DNA from: Symsagittifera roscoffensis
Taxonomy: Eukaryota > Xenacoelomorpha > Acoela > Convolutidae
NCBI RefSeq assembly: GCF_963678635.1
Contig: NW_026971235.1
Span: 1-52,007, forward strand
Reading direction: 5' to 3'
DNA: 52,007 nt
Part shown: piece by piece, positions 19,336 through 31,690 of the stretch
Layout of the letters: each line of letters begins with the position of its first letter
Numbering within the stretch: the stretch's first letter is position 1
Translations under genes and position numbers: made by a program
Notes under the pieces: model-generated
Database searches by the model: none
What the model was told of the DNA's origin: nothing
What the model saw: the letters and a program-made list of their open reading frames with translations, nothing else

Positions 19336-21556
19336 TCATTGTTCGTGTGCCACCGTCCTTGACAAGTCTCGCCCAGCAATCTGGGTTGAGCTATTCCCTG
19401 GATAATTTGAAATGAAATGACCCTCCGGTTTGCAGAAAAAACGCCCGGGGCCAAACTTTGCAATCATTTTTCTCATAAAAACCTCATGATCGATTTCGGA
19501 CGCGTCTTTATCTTCGAGGCTAAAAACGATCGCTTTCATGCCCTCTTTGTAGGCTAGGATTGCTAATACATTATGGTCTGTGGAACTTCAGTTTGCACAA
19601 GAGTGTCTCTTGTCCATGTCATCCCTGGGCCTATACCAGTTATTACCTTGGTTTGCAGGTCTTTTGTTAAAATTGCAGTAATTATTTTGAAATAACCTGA
19701 TCTCGTTGGAGGATTCAGCAATAGATACTGCTTGGACTTCATTCGTAATTCTTCTGGTGAAGGCGTATTTGTTGAAAGAGGTGTATAGTGCGTCGCTAAC
19801 ACTGTCCTAGATTCATCCTTCTTCACACCATTAATGAACTTCGAAGCTACCTCCTGCTGTTTGACTCGTTTCTCAGCATTTCTAAGTCAACCAAGAACTT
19901 TTCTGTGGTTTCATCTTCAGCGCTCATCTTCTCCTGAGCCAAAAGGATTCGCCAGTATCTCGCTGGTATTGCATTTTGGCCATCACGAAATTTAGGACTG
20001 TCCCTTCCCAGCTTCTGGTGAGCGCACTGCATTCCTGTCTTTCTGTCAAGTCTATCCAGTTATCTATACAATTTTCAGAATCATCCTTTTAACATCTAAG
20101 TTTATTGAACACCCTTTTCGATTTCTCGCTGTGCTCAATGGTCCTGGACAACCTTGTAAGGAAAGTCTCCAAGGACTTGTTCAAGGGTTCGAACTCTGTG
20201 GCCCTTTCTGTCGCAACCCGTGAATATCCCGCTTGATCATTCATATCTGTTGTTTGAGGCTCTGGAACTTACCTCCTGTCCAAGTCGCTGGGCTGAGCTC
20301 TTCCCTGGTTCGAGTGATTCCAGATTCTGGAATCACTTCTTCCACTCGCATGTGTTTCTCGCATAGGTTGTTCGTTCGAGATTGGCCTACTGCCAAATAT
20401 CGCTTCCTCTGATGTTCGTTGGATTCCTAGGCCGATGACTCCCAGTGGTGTTGCTGGATGAGTTACCCCTTCCTCTTGTGGACCCATAGCTATTACCTCT
20501 GTTTGGATGCTCTTTGAAGTTCACTCTCCTCTCTCTACTAGCCTCTCTTGAGTGTGCGTTTCTATTTCTAGATTTACGCCTGTTTCCCAGGAGGCAATCC
20601 AATCTGTCCAATATGGCCTGATTGTGTCTTTCCATCATCGCGTCTATCCTGATATCGAGAGTCCCAAGAGTCTGCTCTTGTCGACTTCGAAAATGCTTCT
20701 GGTCAGCCCTCAATGGTTTCTCTCTTTCTTCAAGTGCCCGCGTCACCCGCGTCATTCGCGTCATTCGCAACTTCCAGTCTATTGCGTTTTATTTCCTGCC
20801 ACAGGCTTTCTCTCTCAACACGAACTGCTCTTTCTAGTTCACTCATTCTTTTTGACATCTGTTCATTCTGCTCACATGTGCTATGCACAATCCTGGTCAA
20901 ATTCTCTTCCATTGATGCTTTGTTGTCCACCAATGGAGTCGCTAGTGGTGGCGGCACCTTGTTCGTGCCAGGCAGTTTAGTGCTGGTCGAAGCTCGCGCC
21001 GTTCCTCTCTGTCTCGAAGGTCCGTCAAAACAAGCCTCTAGTTTCCCAAGTGTGGTCCCTGACCCGGTGACCCTAGTCGTTCCTCATTGCATGTTCGAAT
21101 TGGTCATTGCCATAAACTCTCTTGACTGTTGTTTTCCATTAATGTTCTTGTATATGGCTCTCACCGAACCAAATTGATGCGAATAGCCATTTTCCGTGTT
21201 TGCTGGTTCTTCGTTTTCATGATTCGAGCTGTTCAAGCTCACTTGAGACCTAGAGTCATCAATTTCTCTATTATCTTCATCCTCGTCTTGGTGTCGACTT
21301 CATTGCCAGTTCCTGTTCTCATGGTAAACGGAAAGAAATTTCGCAAATTGTTCTCGCCGGAAAGAAGGGAAAGAAGACGTTGCCGCTTTCTCGGTCAGCC
21401 CACGCATCATGGTTTAGTCAGTAGGTGAGCCTCCAACTGCCGGGTTTTCAATCGAAATGTCGGACAGTTCCGACATTTAATCTCAATCAAGAGTCCCAGC
21501 CGAGGTGGCGAAATCGTGGCCTTGTTCTACGGGAGTAGATTCACTCGTTAATATAC
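19336..21556 (-). pseudogene. gag relic of copy C (longest gag of the family)
   Basis: Minus strand: coiled-coil-like stretch 20957-20730 (SKRMSELERAVRVERESLW); a frame change at the same 9-nt repeat as in A and B; 20770-20387 with the basic GNRRKSRNRNAHS and RVNFKEHPNRGNSYGSTRGR; then a part absent from B (about 20505-19830) with TDMNDQAGYSRVATERATEF, NCIDNWIDLTERQECSAL and QEKMSAEDETTEKFLVDLE; then MKSKQYLLLNPPTRSGYFKI (19826-19563). It ends at the degenerate knuckle FFCKPEGHFISNYP (19539-19336). Several stops. Confidence 0.7.
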
Positions 21557-24500
21557 TAGAGTCGCGAAACTCTTAGCTTCGACATATTTTGGTTTCACAG
21601 TTCTTATGGTCTTTTCAGTTTTGGTCTTTTCAGTTTTTATTTAAAGGAAAGTTAGAGTGCAGTCACTAGTTTACTGTCTTTTATTGTCTGCCTTTTTGTT
21701 TTAACACTATTCACTAAATGTCTCAAATGTCTCTTTTTTTCTACTTTCGTAATTATAAATTTTTTAGACCCCTCCGGATTGACAAAATATGACCGTTCCG
21801 AGTTGTCAAAAAATAAACCGAGACCCTTCCGGATACGGACTCAGAGCCTATTATGCAAAACCAACTAACTGGGAAGGTTCGTTCTGGCGTCAGATCCCTC
21901 CGGATTGAAGCTAAGTTTTCCTAATAAACAATTTCCCTCAACTGTGAGGGTGTTTTAACAACCCTATTTCCGACTTGACTGTCGTTTTCTACGTTCCCTA
22001 CACCTTCCCTATAGTCCAGAACAACGTAAAACGTCTTATTCCACCGACGCTACTTCTTGTTAGGTGTATAAAGGCTTTTAAAACAATTACAAAACGTGAA
22101 TGGTCTACCTTCAAAATTTGTTGGGTTTGCTAAGAACAAACTTTAAAAAATTCTATGCTTAATTTTCTCTAAACAATTCAATCACTTTTAAGCCTACTTA
22201 ATTCCTGTTCTAATAGTACCAAAACAATGTGTCCAGTTGTTCCAGAGTTATAAAGCAAAACTTCTTTCATGCAAACTCAAAAAATTGTCAAGTTTGTAGG
22301 TTCCGCCGAGCTTTTTCCGCAATTCTTGTCTTATTGAGCTGAATTTTTTTGAACCGATCTCAGAAGGCCTATAATTTTCAAGTTCAATGCAAGAAATCCG
22401 ATCTTAAGGGTTTCAGCTGAAAAAAGTTGTCAAAAACAATGCTACTTGGACCGAAAATTCGTCCGAACCGAATTCAACCGGTTACTTTAGTTATAGCAGT
22501 CCAGTTTCGATGTAATTGGTTGTCTTAGCGTATCTCTTAGCCAAAAAAACGGATTTACTTGGTTGTTCCAGAGTTATTAAGCAAAGTTTCTTTCATGCAA
22601 ACTCAAAAAATATATAAAATTTGTAGATTCAGCCTAGTTTTTCCCGCAATTCTTGTCTTATTGAGCTGAAAAAAAATTTGGAACCGAGCTCAAAAGGCCT
22701 ATAATTTTCAAGTTTGATGCAAGAAATCCTATCTAAAGGGTTTCAGCTGAAAAAATTTGTCAAAAACAATGCCACTTGGACCCTTCCGTGTTGATGAGCC
22801 CACTAAATCAATTTCGTTACATTCGATTTCACTGGAGTCATGAAGCTTGTTGGCAAATGGCTTCTAAAAACCTGTCGATTCACTAGTGTGTGTTTTCCGA
22901 ACAACAATATTTATCACAATAAACTGAAAGTTCGAAAAAAAATTCTTATTTTGGGGCGTTTCGTTCTTTCAAAAGTCACGAAAATTTGGTTTTCGGTACC
23001 CAAATAGTTCCAACCACGTCCGCACCGAAGTCAACTGGTTGCTTTAGTTATAGTACTCCAGTTTCGATGTAACCCCCTATCTTAACGTTTTTTTCCGTTT
23101 CGAAAAATATCGATATTTCAAAAATGACGACTCGTGTGGGAATCAAAATATCACCATTTTGACCCCAAAAACCGGTCTGTTTACGGTCTATTTGATTAAA
23201 AAACGTTATGGGAATATTTTTACGGGTAGTATGAATAGTATTACTAATGATATTACAACCCTCCGGGTCCGTTCAATATCCGAATTAAGGTGCTTAACCC
23301 GGAAGATCGCAACTCGTTGGAGGGTCACTACAGTGCAGTCACTGTCGATCCCATCACAGATGATATCTCACTTTCTGTACCAAAAGGGATACAAAACTTG
23401 TAAACGATACCCAACAATCAATTGTTGTTGTCCTTGAGACCCTTCTTGCTGCTCCATGCACTGCTTGCCGGATGAGTCTTTCGTTCTAATCCTGTGACTC
23501 CTCCGGATTGAGCGCAAGTTAGCATTAGCGTGCTTATATAGCATTAGCGAAATAGTTTTGGATCTATTGTTGGTTCCAGTTTTGGGTCGTTTTGTTTAAT
23601 TTGCTGTTGTTGCCGAGTTAACTTTTTTTCAATTGTGAGGCGCTCATGTAAAAAATGTAAGAAATGGGTGAATTTTGGTGGCAGCTGAGGCTTCACTTTT
23701 CGCTCCACGGTTTTTTTTCGGTCGATATTTGAAAATTACATTAGTTTTTAAATACAAAGGAAAATATATTTTTCGTATATAGCAATTTATATATAAGTTT
23801 TATGTAAAGAACAACTTTCATATTAGTTTTTGTAAAGAACAATTTTCGTGTATGTGTTTCGTATAGAACAATTTTCGTATAAGTTTTTCGTATAGAACAA
23901 TTTTCTTATATGTTTTTCGTATGTTTCTCGTATTGCTGTCGGTTGGTAAAGGCAAAACATGACTAGTTACCTTTTGCTTTGAATTCAACTAACGGTAATG
24001 AACCACTGCAATCTGTACAAACTCCAGAAAAACACAAAAAAGACATGATCGTTTAACCTTGAAATACGATTTTCAGTTGATACTTATAAACATTTGAGCT
24101 TATGCATATTCATATTCCATCTCATATTCATAGTCATATCTTCTGAAAAGGAGCTGATTGGTTGTAAGCACAAGAGTCAAATTGAATTTGATTGTGAGAT
24201 ATTTAACACTAGACCGGCTATAATTTACCAGAAGTTTTAGTTGAGATCAAATTAATCGGATGAATAATTCTTCTTACATGATCATATGATCCCACAAAAA
24301 TGAATGAATTTTTGTTATGATTAAAAGCAGCGATAAAAAAGCGGGGAACTGGGCTATCTCAAAATCTAAAGGTGAAACTGATAGAGCTACCATGAAAACT
24401 TATCCGCTGACTGGAACTTTTTTATCAGAACGTTAAAAACGTAGCGATTTTGATTAGCATCTGCAGAATTTGTTCTCGCAATGAATGAAATCGAAATCCC

Positions 24501-24822
24501 TTTGAAAATAGTTTAAAAAAAAATCAAGTGTTGTAGATAAAGATTAGTTTTCACCAAAAAGAACTAAATTACTTATCGTTTTTATTTTTTTGAACCAGAA
24601 TTGTTTACGGAATTTGAAAAACTATACATTAGATTTTTACTTTTTTAGTTCTGGCAATTAGAAATGATAAAATTTTACTTTGTTGTAGCTAACTCTACTT
24701 ATACAAATAAAGAGAACAGAAGAATAAAAGTGAATTAGTCTAAAGTTAAAACATTAAAAAAGTGAAGATAACATTCTCTCCGCCGGAGAGAATGGCAAGT
24801 GAAAGTCAAGTGAAGGTTGCTC
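21557..24822. repeat. Rep-X, copy 2, with 3' extension
   Basis: Begins inside Rep-X at agagtcgcgaaactc, directly joined to gypsy copy C. Landmarks are as in copy 1: subunits at 22236 and 22562, and a minisatellite at about 23765-23930. Unlike copy 1 it continues past gaattcaactaacgg (23985) through about 830 bp more, to a hairpin at 24774. It then meets the second LTR-end fragment. No coding sequence was recognised. Confidence 0.8.
24774..24794. other. Perfect hairpin, 9-bp arms, in Rep-X
   Basis: ATTCTCTCC, loop GCC, GGAGAGAAT. The 6.5-kb units have the same place with a slightly degraded left arm (CTCTCC/TCC/GGAGAG), for example near 32880, 39436 and 45930. Confidence 0.7.
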
Positions 24823-25133
24823 AACTTGAATAAAAACGAATCGAAAAAATGTATGTGTATTGCGATTAGTCTGTCTCAATTTAATAGTCGAATTGGTTTC
24901 TAAATAAAAACCTTTCCTTGTTTAAGGCCTCACTAAGCAGACAACACCTGAAGTCAGTATTTTTCTCTCATATTGGCGACTATTGCACCCTCCGAGTTCT
25001 GTGTTACCTATCTGACTTCGCGATGCCCGAGATTGACCTTCTAAACTCTCAAGGCAACCACTCCTCCAAAAAAAAAACTTTTTTGTATCCTAATCCAAAT
25101 AAATCAGCGTCGAATTCTGTTTTCGGTTAGACC
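24823..25133 (+). mobile_element. LTR end, primer binding site and gag start, second copy
   Basis: Same content as 15546-15854: AATAAA at 24903-24908, TGGCGACTATTGCACCC at 24974-24990, and a short frame starting MPEIDLLNSQGNHSS that stops at 25130. Here the upstream flank is Rep-X with its hairpin instead of unrelated DNA. The hairpin region could therefore belong to the LTR itself. Confidence 0.5.
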
Positions 25134-25742
25134 TAGAGTCGCGATACTCTTAGCTTCGACATATTTTGGTTTCACAGTACTTATGGTCTTTTCAGTTTTG
25201 GTCTTTTCAGTTTTTTTTAAAGAAAACTTAAAAGTGCACTCACTAGTTTACTGTCTTTTATTGTCTGCCTATTTGTTTTAACACTATTCACTAAATGTCT
25301 CAAATGTCTCTTTTTTTCTACTTTCGTAAATACAATTTTTTTAGACCCCTACGGATTGACAAAATATGACCCTTCCGAGTTGTCAAAAAATAAACCGAGA
25401 CCCTTCCGGATATGGACTCAGAGCCTATTATGCAAAACCAACTAACTAGGAAGGTTCGTTCTGGCGTCAGATCCCTCCGGATTGAAGCTAAGGTTTCCTA
25501 ATAAACATTTTCCCTTAACTGTGAGGGTGTTTTAACAACCCTATTTCCGACCTGATTGTCGTTTTATACGTTCCCTACATCTTCCCTATAGTCGAGAACA
25601 ACGTAAAAACGTCTTATTCCTTCGACGCTACTTCTTGTTAGGTGTATAAAGGCTTTTAAAACAATTACAAAACGTGAATGGTCTCCCTCAAAATTTGTTC
25701 GGTTTGCTAAGAACAAACTTTAAAAAAATCTATGCTTAATTT
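25134..25742. repeat. Rep-X, copy 3, 5' part
   Basis: Follows the LTR-end fragment as in copy 1 and matches it up to atgcttaatttt. The rest of the copy resumes at 26639 after a foreign segment. Confidence 0.8.
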
Positions 25743-26638
25743 TTGTGCCAGTTGGTCATATCTGGAAGTTTGACCTTGAGGGACACAAAAATACGTGATT
25801 TTGGAGTGAGTTTTCATTTTTCAAAAATTTGAATGGAGCCTGTCATCCTCAGTTTTCTCGCGACAACTGAAAACATAAAAGAGAAAAGCAGAACAACGAA
25901 TTAACAATTGCGGGATAATTTTCAAACATTTACAGTGGGAAATTGCTATTCGCAATTTCCATCGTAGAAAACTAGAGTAGAGCTGTGCTATCTGATATAG
26001 GAGACAAAACAGATACGAGAGCAGAGCTAAAACCAACTGGACCAGTGTGAACCTTCAACGGAAAGGCGGACAAGTGAAGTCTCCCAATGGTCCAGATCCA
26101 AAACTATATTTTTGAGTTAAAACTTATTTCCTTTGATTGGAACTCATCGTTAGAAAACTTCTTGAGTTATATTTGATTACATTTATGCCAGAGCCATTAA
26201 TTAGTTTAATTACTCTGTTTCTCAAGCGTGCTATGTAATTACCAAATTTAGTTTTCTCGAGTGTGTTTTATGATTGTTATGTTGAGATAAGGCGAGTTTT
26301 AGGTTGATCCATCTGAAATGGATCAAAGTTCCACTGTCTAATAAAAAATAACTTAACGGACTGTTCCGACCCTTTTTTTAACGGCGTTCGTGTATTTTGG
26401 GTCGAGACCTAAATATGGGAACGTTCTTATTATCTAGAGTGGGGGGATATTTTGGTAGTGGCCTTTAAGCTGTAACGGGTTCTAGTCTCATGTAGCAAGC
26501 GAACCGATTTGGCTCCGACCGTTTTTGAGGTAGAAAAACACAAGAGATAGTGTCCCTGACTCTTGAGTCAATGGTTATAGGGCCTATTTTTCTTAAGCCT
26601 CATATGTGACCGAAGTAGGCGACAATTACATTTCTCAA
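25743..26638. mobile_element. 896-bp segment interrupting Rep-X copy 3
   Basis: Absent from copies 1 and 2 at this place. No coding frame of note. It contains three clean hairpins: GGAAATTGC/GCAATTTCC (25938-25960, loop TATTC), TTGATCCAT/ATGGATCAA (26304-26326, loop CTGAA), and TGACTC-TT-GAGTCA (about 26557). ccagttggt near the left end and accaactgg near 26030 are inverted, which could bound a smaller inner element. No target duplication or terminal repeats are clear, so the class is unknown. Confidence 0.45.
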
Positions 26639-29600
26639 AACATTTCAATCATTTTTAAGCTTACTTAATTCCTGTTCTAATAGTACCAAAACAATGTGTC
26701 CAGTTGTTCCAGAGTTATAAAGCAAAAACTTCTTTCATGCAAACTAAAAAAACTGTCAAGTTTGTAGATTCCGCCGAGCTTTTTCCGCAATTCTTGTCGT
26801 ATTGAGCTGAAATTTTTTTGAACTGATCTCAGAAGGCCTATAATTTTCATTTTCAATGCAAGAAATCCGATCATAAGGGTTTCAGCTGAAAAAAGTTGTC
26901 AAAAACAATGCTACTTGGACCGAAATTTCGTCCGAACCGAATTCTTCCGGTTAGTTTAGTTATAGCAGTCCAGTTTCGATGTAATTGACTGTCTTAGCGT
27001 TTCTCTTAGCAAAAAAAAACGGATTTGTCCAGTTGTTCCAGAGTTATTAAGCAAAGTTTCTTTCATGCAAACTCAAAAAATATATAAAATTTGTAGATTC
27101 CGCCTTTTTTTCCGCACTTCTTGTCTTATTGAGCTGAAAACTTTTGAACCGAGCTCAAAAGGCCTATTATTTTCAAGGTTGATGCAAGAATTCCGATCTA
27201 AAGGTTTTCAGCTGAAAAAATTTGTCAAAAACAATGCTACTTGGACCCTTCCGTGTTGATGAGCCCACTAAATCAATTTCGTTAAATTCGATTTCACTGG
27301 AGTCATGAAGCTTGTTGGCAAGCGGCTTCTAAAACCTGTCGAGTCACTAGTGTGTGTTGTCCGAACAACAATATTTATCTCAATAAACTGAAAAGTCGAA
27401 AAAATTTCTTATTTTGCGGCGTTTCGTTCTTTCAAAAATCACGAAAAATTTGATTTCGGTACCCAAAAAGTTACAACCACGTCCGAACCGAAGTCAACCG
27501 GTTGCTTTAGTTATAGTAGTCCAGTTTCGATGTAACTCACTATCTTAGCGTTTTTTTCCGTTTCGAAAAATATCGATATTTCAAAAATGGCGACTCGTGT
27601 GGGAATCAAAGTATCACCATTTTGACCCCAAAAACCGGTCTGGTTACGGTCTATTTGATTAAAAAACGTTATGGGAATATTATTACGGGTAGTATGAATA
27701 GTATTATTAATGATATTACACCCCTCCGGGTCCGTTCAATATCCGAATTAAGGTGCTCAACCCGGAAAATCGCAACTCGTTGGAGGGTCACTACAGTGCA
27801 GTCACTGTCGATCCCATCACAGATGATATCTCACTTTCTGTACCAAAAGGGATACAAAACTTGTTAACGATACCCAACAATCAATTGTTGTTGTCCTTGA
27901 GACCCTTCTTGCTGCTCTATGCACGGTCAGCTGAAAAAATTTGTCAAAAACAATGCTACTTGGACCCTTCCGTGTTGATGAGCCCACTAAATCAATTTCG
28001 TTAAATTCGATTTCACTGGAGTCATGAAGCTTGTTGGCAAGCGGCTTCTAAAACCTGTCGAGTCACTAGTGTGTGTTGTCCGAACAACAATATTTATCTC
28101 AATAAACTGAAAAGTCGAAAAAATTTCTTATTTTGCGGCGTTTCGTTCTTTCAAAAATCACGAAAAATTTGATTTCGGTACCCAAAAAGTTACAACCACG
28201 TCCGAACCGAAGTCAACCGGTTGCTTTAGTTATAGTAGTCCAGTTTCGATGTAACTCACTATCTTAGCGTTTTTTTCCGTTTCGAAAAATATCGATATTT
28301 CAAAAATGGCGACTCGTGTGGGAATCAAAGTATCACCATTTTGACCCCAAAAACCGGTCTGGTTACGGTCTATTTGATTAAAAAACGTTATGGGAATATT
28401 ATTACGGGTAGTATGAATAGTATTATTAATGATATTACACCCCTCCGGGTCCGTTCAATATCCGAATTAAGGTGCTCAACCCGGAAAATCGCAACTCGTT
28501 GGAGGGTCACTACAGTGCAGTCACTGTCGATCCCATCACAGATGATATCTCACTTTCTGTACCAAAAGGGATACAAAACTTGTTAACGATACCCAACAAT
28601 CAATTGTTGTTGTCCTTGAGACCCTTCTTGCTGCTCTATGCACGGTCAGCTGAAAAAATTTGTCAAAAACAATGCTACTTGGACCCTTCCGTGTTGATGA
28701 GCCCACTAAATCAATTTCGTTAAATTCGATTTCACTGGAGTCATGAAGCTTGTTGGCAAGCGGCTTCTAAAACCTGTCGAGTCACTAGTGTGTGTTGTCC
28801 GAACAACAATATTTATCTCAATAAACTGAAAAGTCGAAAAAATTTCTTATTTTGCGGCGTTTCGTTCTTTCAAAAATCACGAAAAATTTGATTTCGGTAC
28901 CCAAAAAGTTACAACCACGTCCGAACCGAAGTCAACCGGTTGCTTTAGTTATAGTAGTCCAGTTTCGATGTAACTCACTATCTTAGCGTTTTTTTCCGTT
29001 TCGAAAAATATCGATATTTCAAAAATGGCGACTCGTGTGGGAATCAAAGTATCACCATTTTGACCCCAAAAACCGGTCTGGTTACGGTCTATTTGATTAA
29101 AAAACGTTATGGGAATATTATTACGGGTAGTATGAATAGTATTATTAATGATATTACACCCCTCCGGGTCCGTTCAATATCCGAATTAAGGTGCTCAACC
29201 CGGAAAATCGCAACTCGTTGGAGGGTCACTACAGTGCAGTCACTGTCGATCCCATCACAGATGATATCTCACTTTCTGTACCAAAAGGGATACAAAACTT
29301 GTTAACGATACCCAACAATCAATTGTTGTTGTCCTTGAGACCCTTCTTGCTGCTCTATGCACGGTCAGCTGAAAAAATTTGTCAAAAACAATGCTACTTG
29401 GACCCTTCCGTGTTGATGAGCCCACTAAATCAATTTCGTTAAATTCGATTTCACTGGAGTCATGAAGCTTGTTGGCAAGCGGCTTCTAAAACCTGTCGAG
29501 TCACTAGTGTGTGTTGTCCGAACAACAATATTTATCTCAATAAACTGAAAAGTCGAAAAAATTTCTTATTTTGCGGCGTTTCGTTCTTTCAAAAATCACG

Positions 29601-30741
29601 AAAAATTTGATTTCGGTACCCAAAAAGTTACAACCACGTCCGAACCGAAGTCAACCGGTTGCTTTAGTTATAGTAGTCCAGTTTCGATGTAACTCACTAT
29701 CTTAGCGTTTTTTTCCGTTTCGAAAAATATCGATATTTCAAAAATGGCGACTCGTGTGGGAATCAAAGTATCACCATTTTGACCCCAAAAACCGGTCTGG
29801 TTACGGTCTATTTGATTAAAAAACGTTATGGGAATATTATTACGGGTAGTATGAATAGTATTATTAATGATATTACACCCCTCCGGGTCCGTTCAATATC
29901 CGAATTAAGGTGCTCAACCCGGAAAATCGCAACTCGTTGGAGGGTCACTACAGTGCAGTCACTGTCGATCCCATCACAGATGATATCTCACTTTCTGTAC
30001 CAAAAGGGATACAAAACTTGTTAACGATACCCAACAATCAATTGTTGTTGTCCTTGAGACCCTTCTTGCTGCTCTATGTACTGCTTGCCGGATGAGTCTT
30101 TTGTTCTAATCCTGTGACTCCTCCGGATTGAGCGCAAATTAGCATTAGCGTGCTTATATAGCATTAGCGAAATAGTATTGGATCTAGTGTTGGTTCCAGT
30201 TTTGGGTCGTTTTGTTTAATTTGCTGTTGTTGCCGAGTTAACCTTTTTTCAATTGTGAGGCGTTCATGTAAAAAATGTAAGAAATGGGTGAATTTTATTG
30301 GCAGCTGAGGCTTTACTTTTCGCTCCAAAGTTTTTTTTGGTCGATATTTGAAAATTACGTTAGTTCTTAAATACATAGGAAAATATAATTTTTGTATAAA
30401 ACAATTTATATATAAGTTTTAAGTAAAGAACAACTTTCATATTAGTTTTTTGTATAGAACAATTTTTGTGTATGTTTTTCGTATCCAACAATTTTCGTAT
30501 AATTTTTCCGTATAGAACAACTTTCTTAAATATTTTTCGTATGTTTTTCGTATTGCTGTCGGTTGGTAAAGGAAAAACATGACTAGTTACCTCTTGGCTG
30601 TGAATTCAACTAACGGTAATGAACCACTGCAATCTGTACAAACTCCAGAAAAACACAAAAAAGACATGATCGTTTAATCTTGAAGTACGATTTTCAGTTG
30701 ATGCTTATAAACATGTGAGCTTATGCATATTCATATTCCAC
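26639..30741. repeat. Rep-X, copy 3, remainder with internal amplification
   Basis: Resumes after the insertion. It holds the two 327-330-bp subunits (26703 and 27032), the fourfold 719-bp tandem block, and the minisatellite (about 30390-30550). It ends at ttcatattcca (30741), where the 6.5-kb array starts. Confidence 0.8.
27209..30079. repeat. Four 719-bp tandem units
   Basis: Units start at 27209, 27928, 28647 and 29366, each with cagctgaaaaaatttgtc. The junction reads ctctatgcacggt. The last unit leaves the pattern at 30080 (ctctatgta), which is the normal Rep-X continuation. All frames inside are identical in the four units, and no base difference was seen by eye. The unit covers the second half of the second subunit through the gagacccttcttgctg region of Rep-X. 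Confidence 0.93.
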
Positions 30742-31005
30742 TTTGACAATCTCGAGCAAAACTTGCAAAGGATCAAGTGTGGTATCATATTGAAACCCAA
30801 ATATTTGGAAGCTCATATTGAAGCTCGATAATGCTCAAAGTATTTTAGATTTTTAGACAAAATTGATTGGATTCTCCGAATACGTTTTGTCAAAAAAAAT
30901 CTATAAAACAGGTAGAAACCCCAGACGTTGACTTTTAAACTCCAACTGAAACATATTCAGGCCTCTGTTATTTATGCAAGGAAAATTAAAAACATTAGCG
31001 CATGA

Positions 31006-31242
31006 CTATTTGTACCGACGTTGCTCAACAAATTTGGAGAACGTGGGAAAGACTTCATAAGAAAGGTACAAAAATAATATTTGTACACAATATTTGAACT
31101 GGGCCCAACCAGCAGTGTTTTCTGTTTTCTTAATTGAGCGATTTACAAAATTAAATCTCTGGTTATCCTTCACCAAATCCAACAAATCTCCGAAACTGCC
31201 GAGATACATCAAAAACAGGGGACATAAGAATGCCGGCAGCAT
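31006..31242 (-). CDS. Unrecognised 78-codon frame conserved in the array (unit a)
   Basis: Begins MLPAFLCPLFLMYLGSFGD and contains LVKDNQRFNFVNRSIKK and LFLYLSYEVFPTFSKFVEQ. It is hydrophobic at its N-terminus. The reading continues past its stop with further readable stretches (NRGLNMFQLEFKSQ) broken by stops, so it looks like the surviving piece of a longer gene. I do not recognise the family. Copies at 37518-37754 and 44012-44248 differ by a few residues. Because the unit was copied recently, conservation alone is weak evidence for function. Confidence 0.3.
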   Translation of the reverse strand: MLPAFLCPLFLMYLGSFGDLLDLVKDNQRFNFVNRSIKKTENTAGWAQFKYCVQILFLYLSYEVFPTFSKFVEQRRYK

Positions 31243-31690
31243 ACAACTTTTTTTTAAAAATTAAAATAGATGGAAAATCAAACGTCAATCAGATTTGTTA
31301 ATTTACTAAAACTTTTTGAAAAATTGAAACAAAATATATCTCGGGAAGTAATCATGAAAACATCAAATAGAAGCTAAGCTTAGGTTGGCTAGGAGTACCC
31401 TGATAACACAAAATTCGGGAAATAAAAACAAAAAATCATACGATATTATTTGGTAAATTTTACAAAAAATGATAAACGAGCTTTCCTCGAAAAATGAAAA
31501 AAAAACGACGAGGTCAATTTTGGGGGATACATCTGCAGGTCTTGGGAGTTTTTTCAACTCACCCCAATAAATAGTCAATAAGTTCAATTTTAGAAGCTGC
31601 TATATCTCGGGCCATTTACTCAAAAATTAGTAAATTTTCATGACAAAGTTTTTAGCAATTACTTTAAAACTTAACAAAAACAAATATACC

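Larger units (their letters stand above)
18418..21556 (-). mobile_element. Ty3/gypsy element, copy C
   Basis: Colinear with copy B (shift about 5854-5866 bp across protease and CCHC), but gag is longer. Pol is cut in the RT after FGLC, and there is an internal pol deletion: the linker frame ends ...SVLLN at about 18540 and is followed directly by RT sequence. The 5' side ends abruptly at 21556, inside the region of MNLDTS-type gag sequence, where Rep-X begins. Confidence 0.75.
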
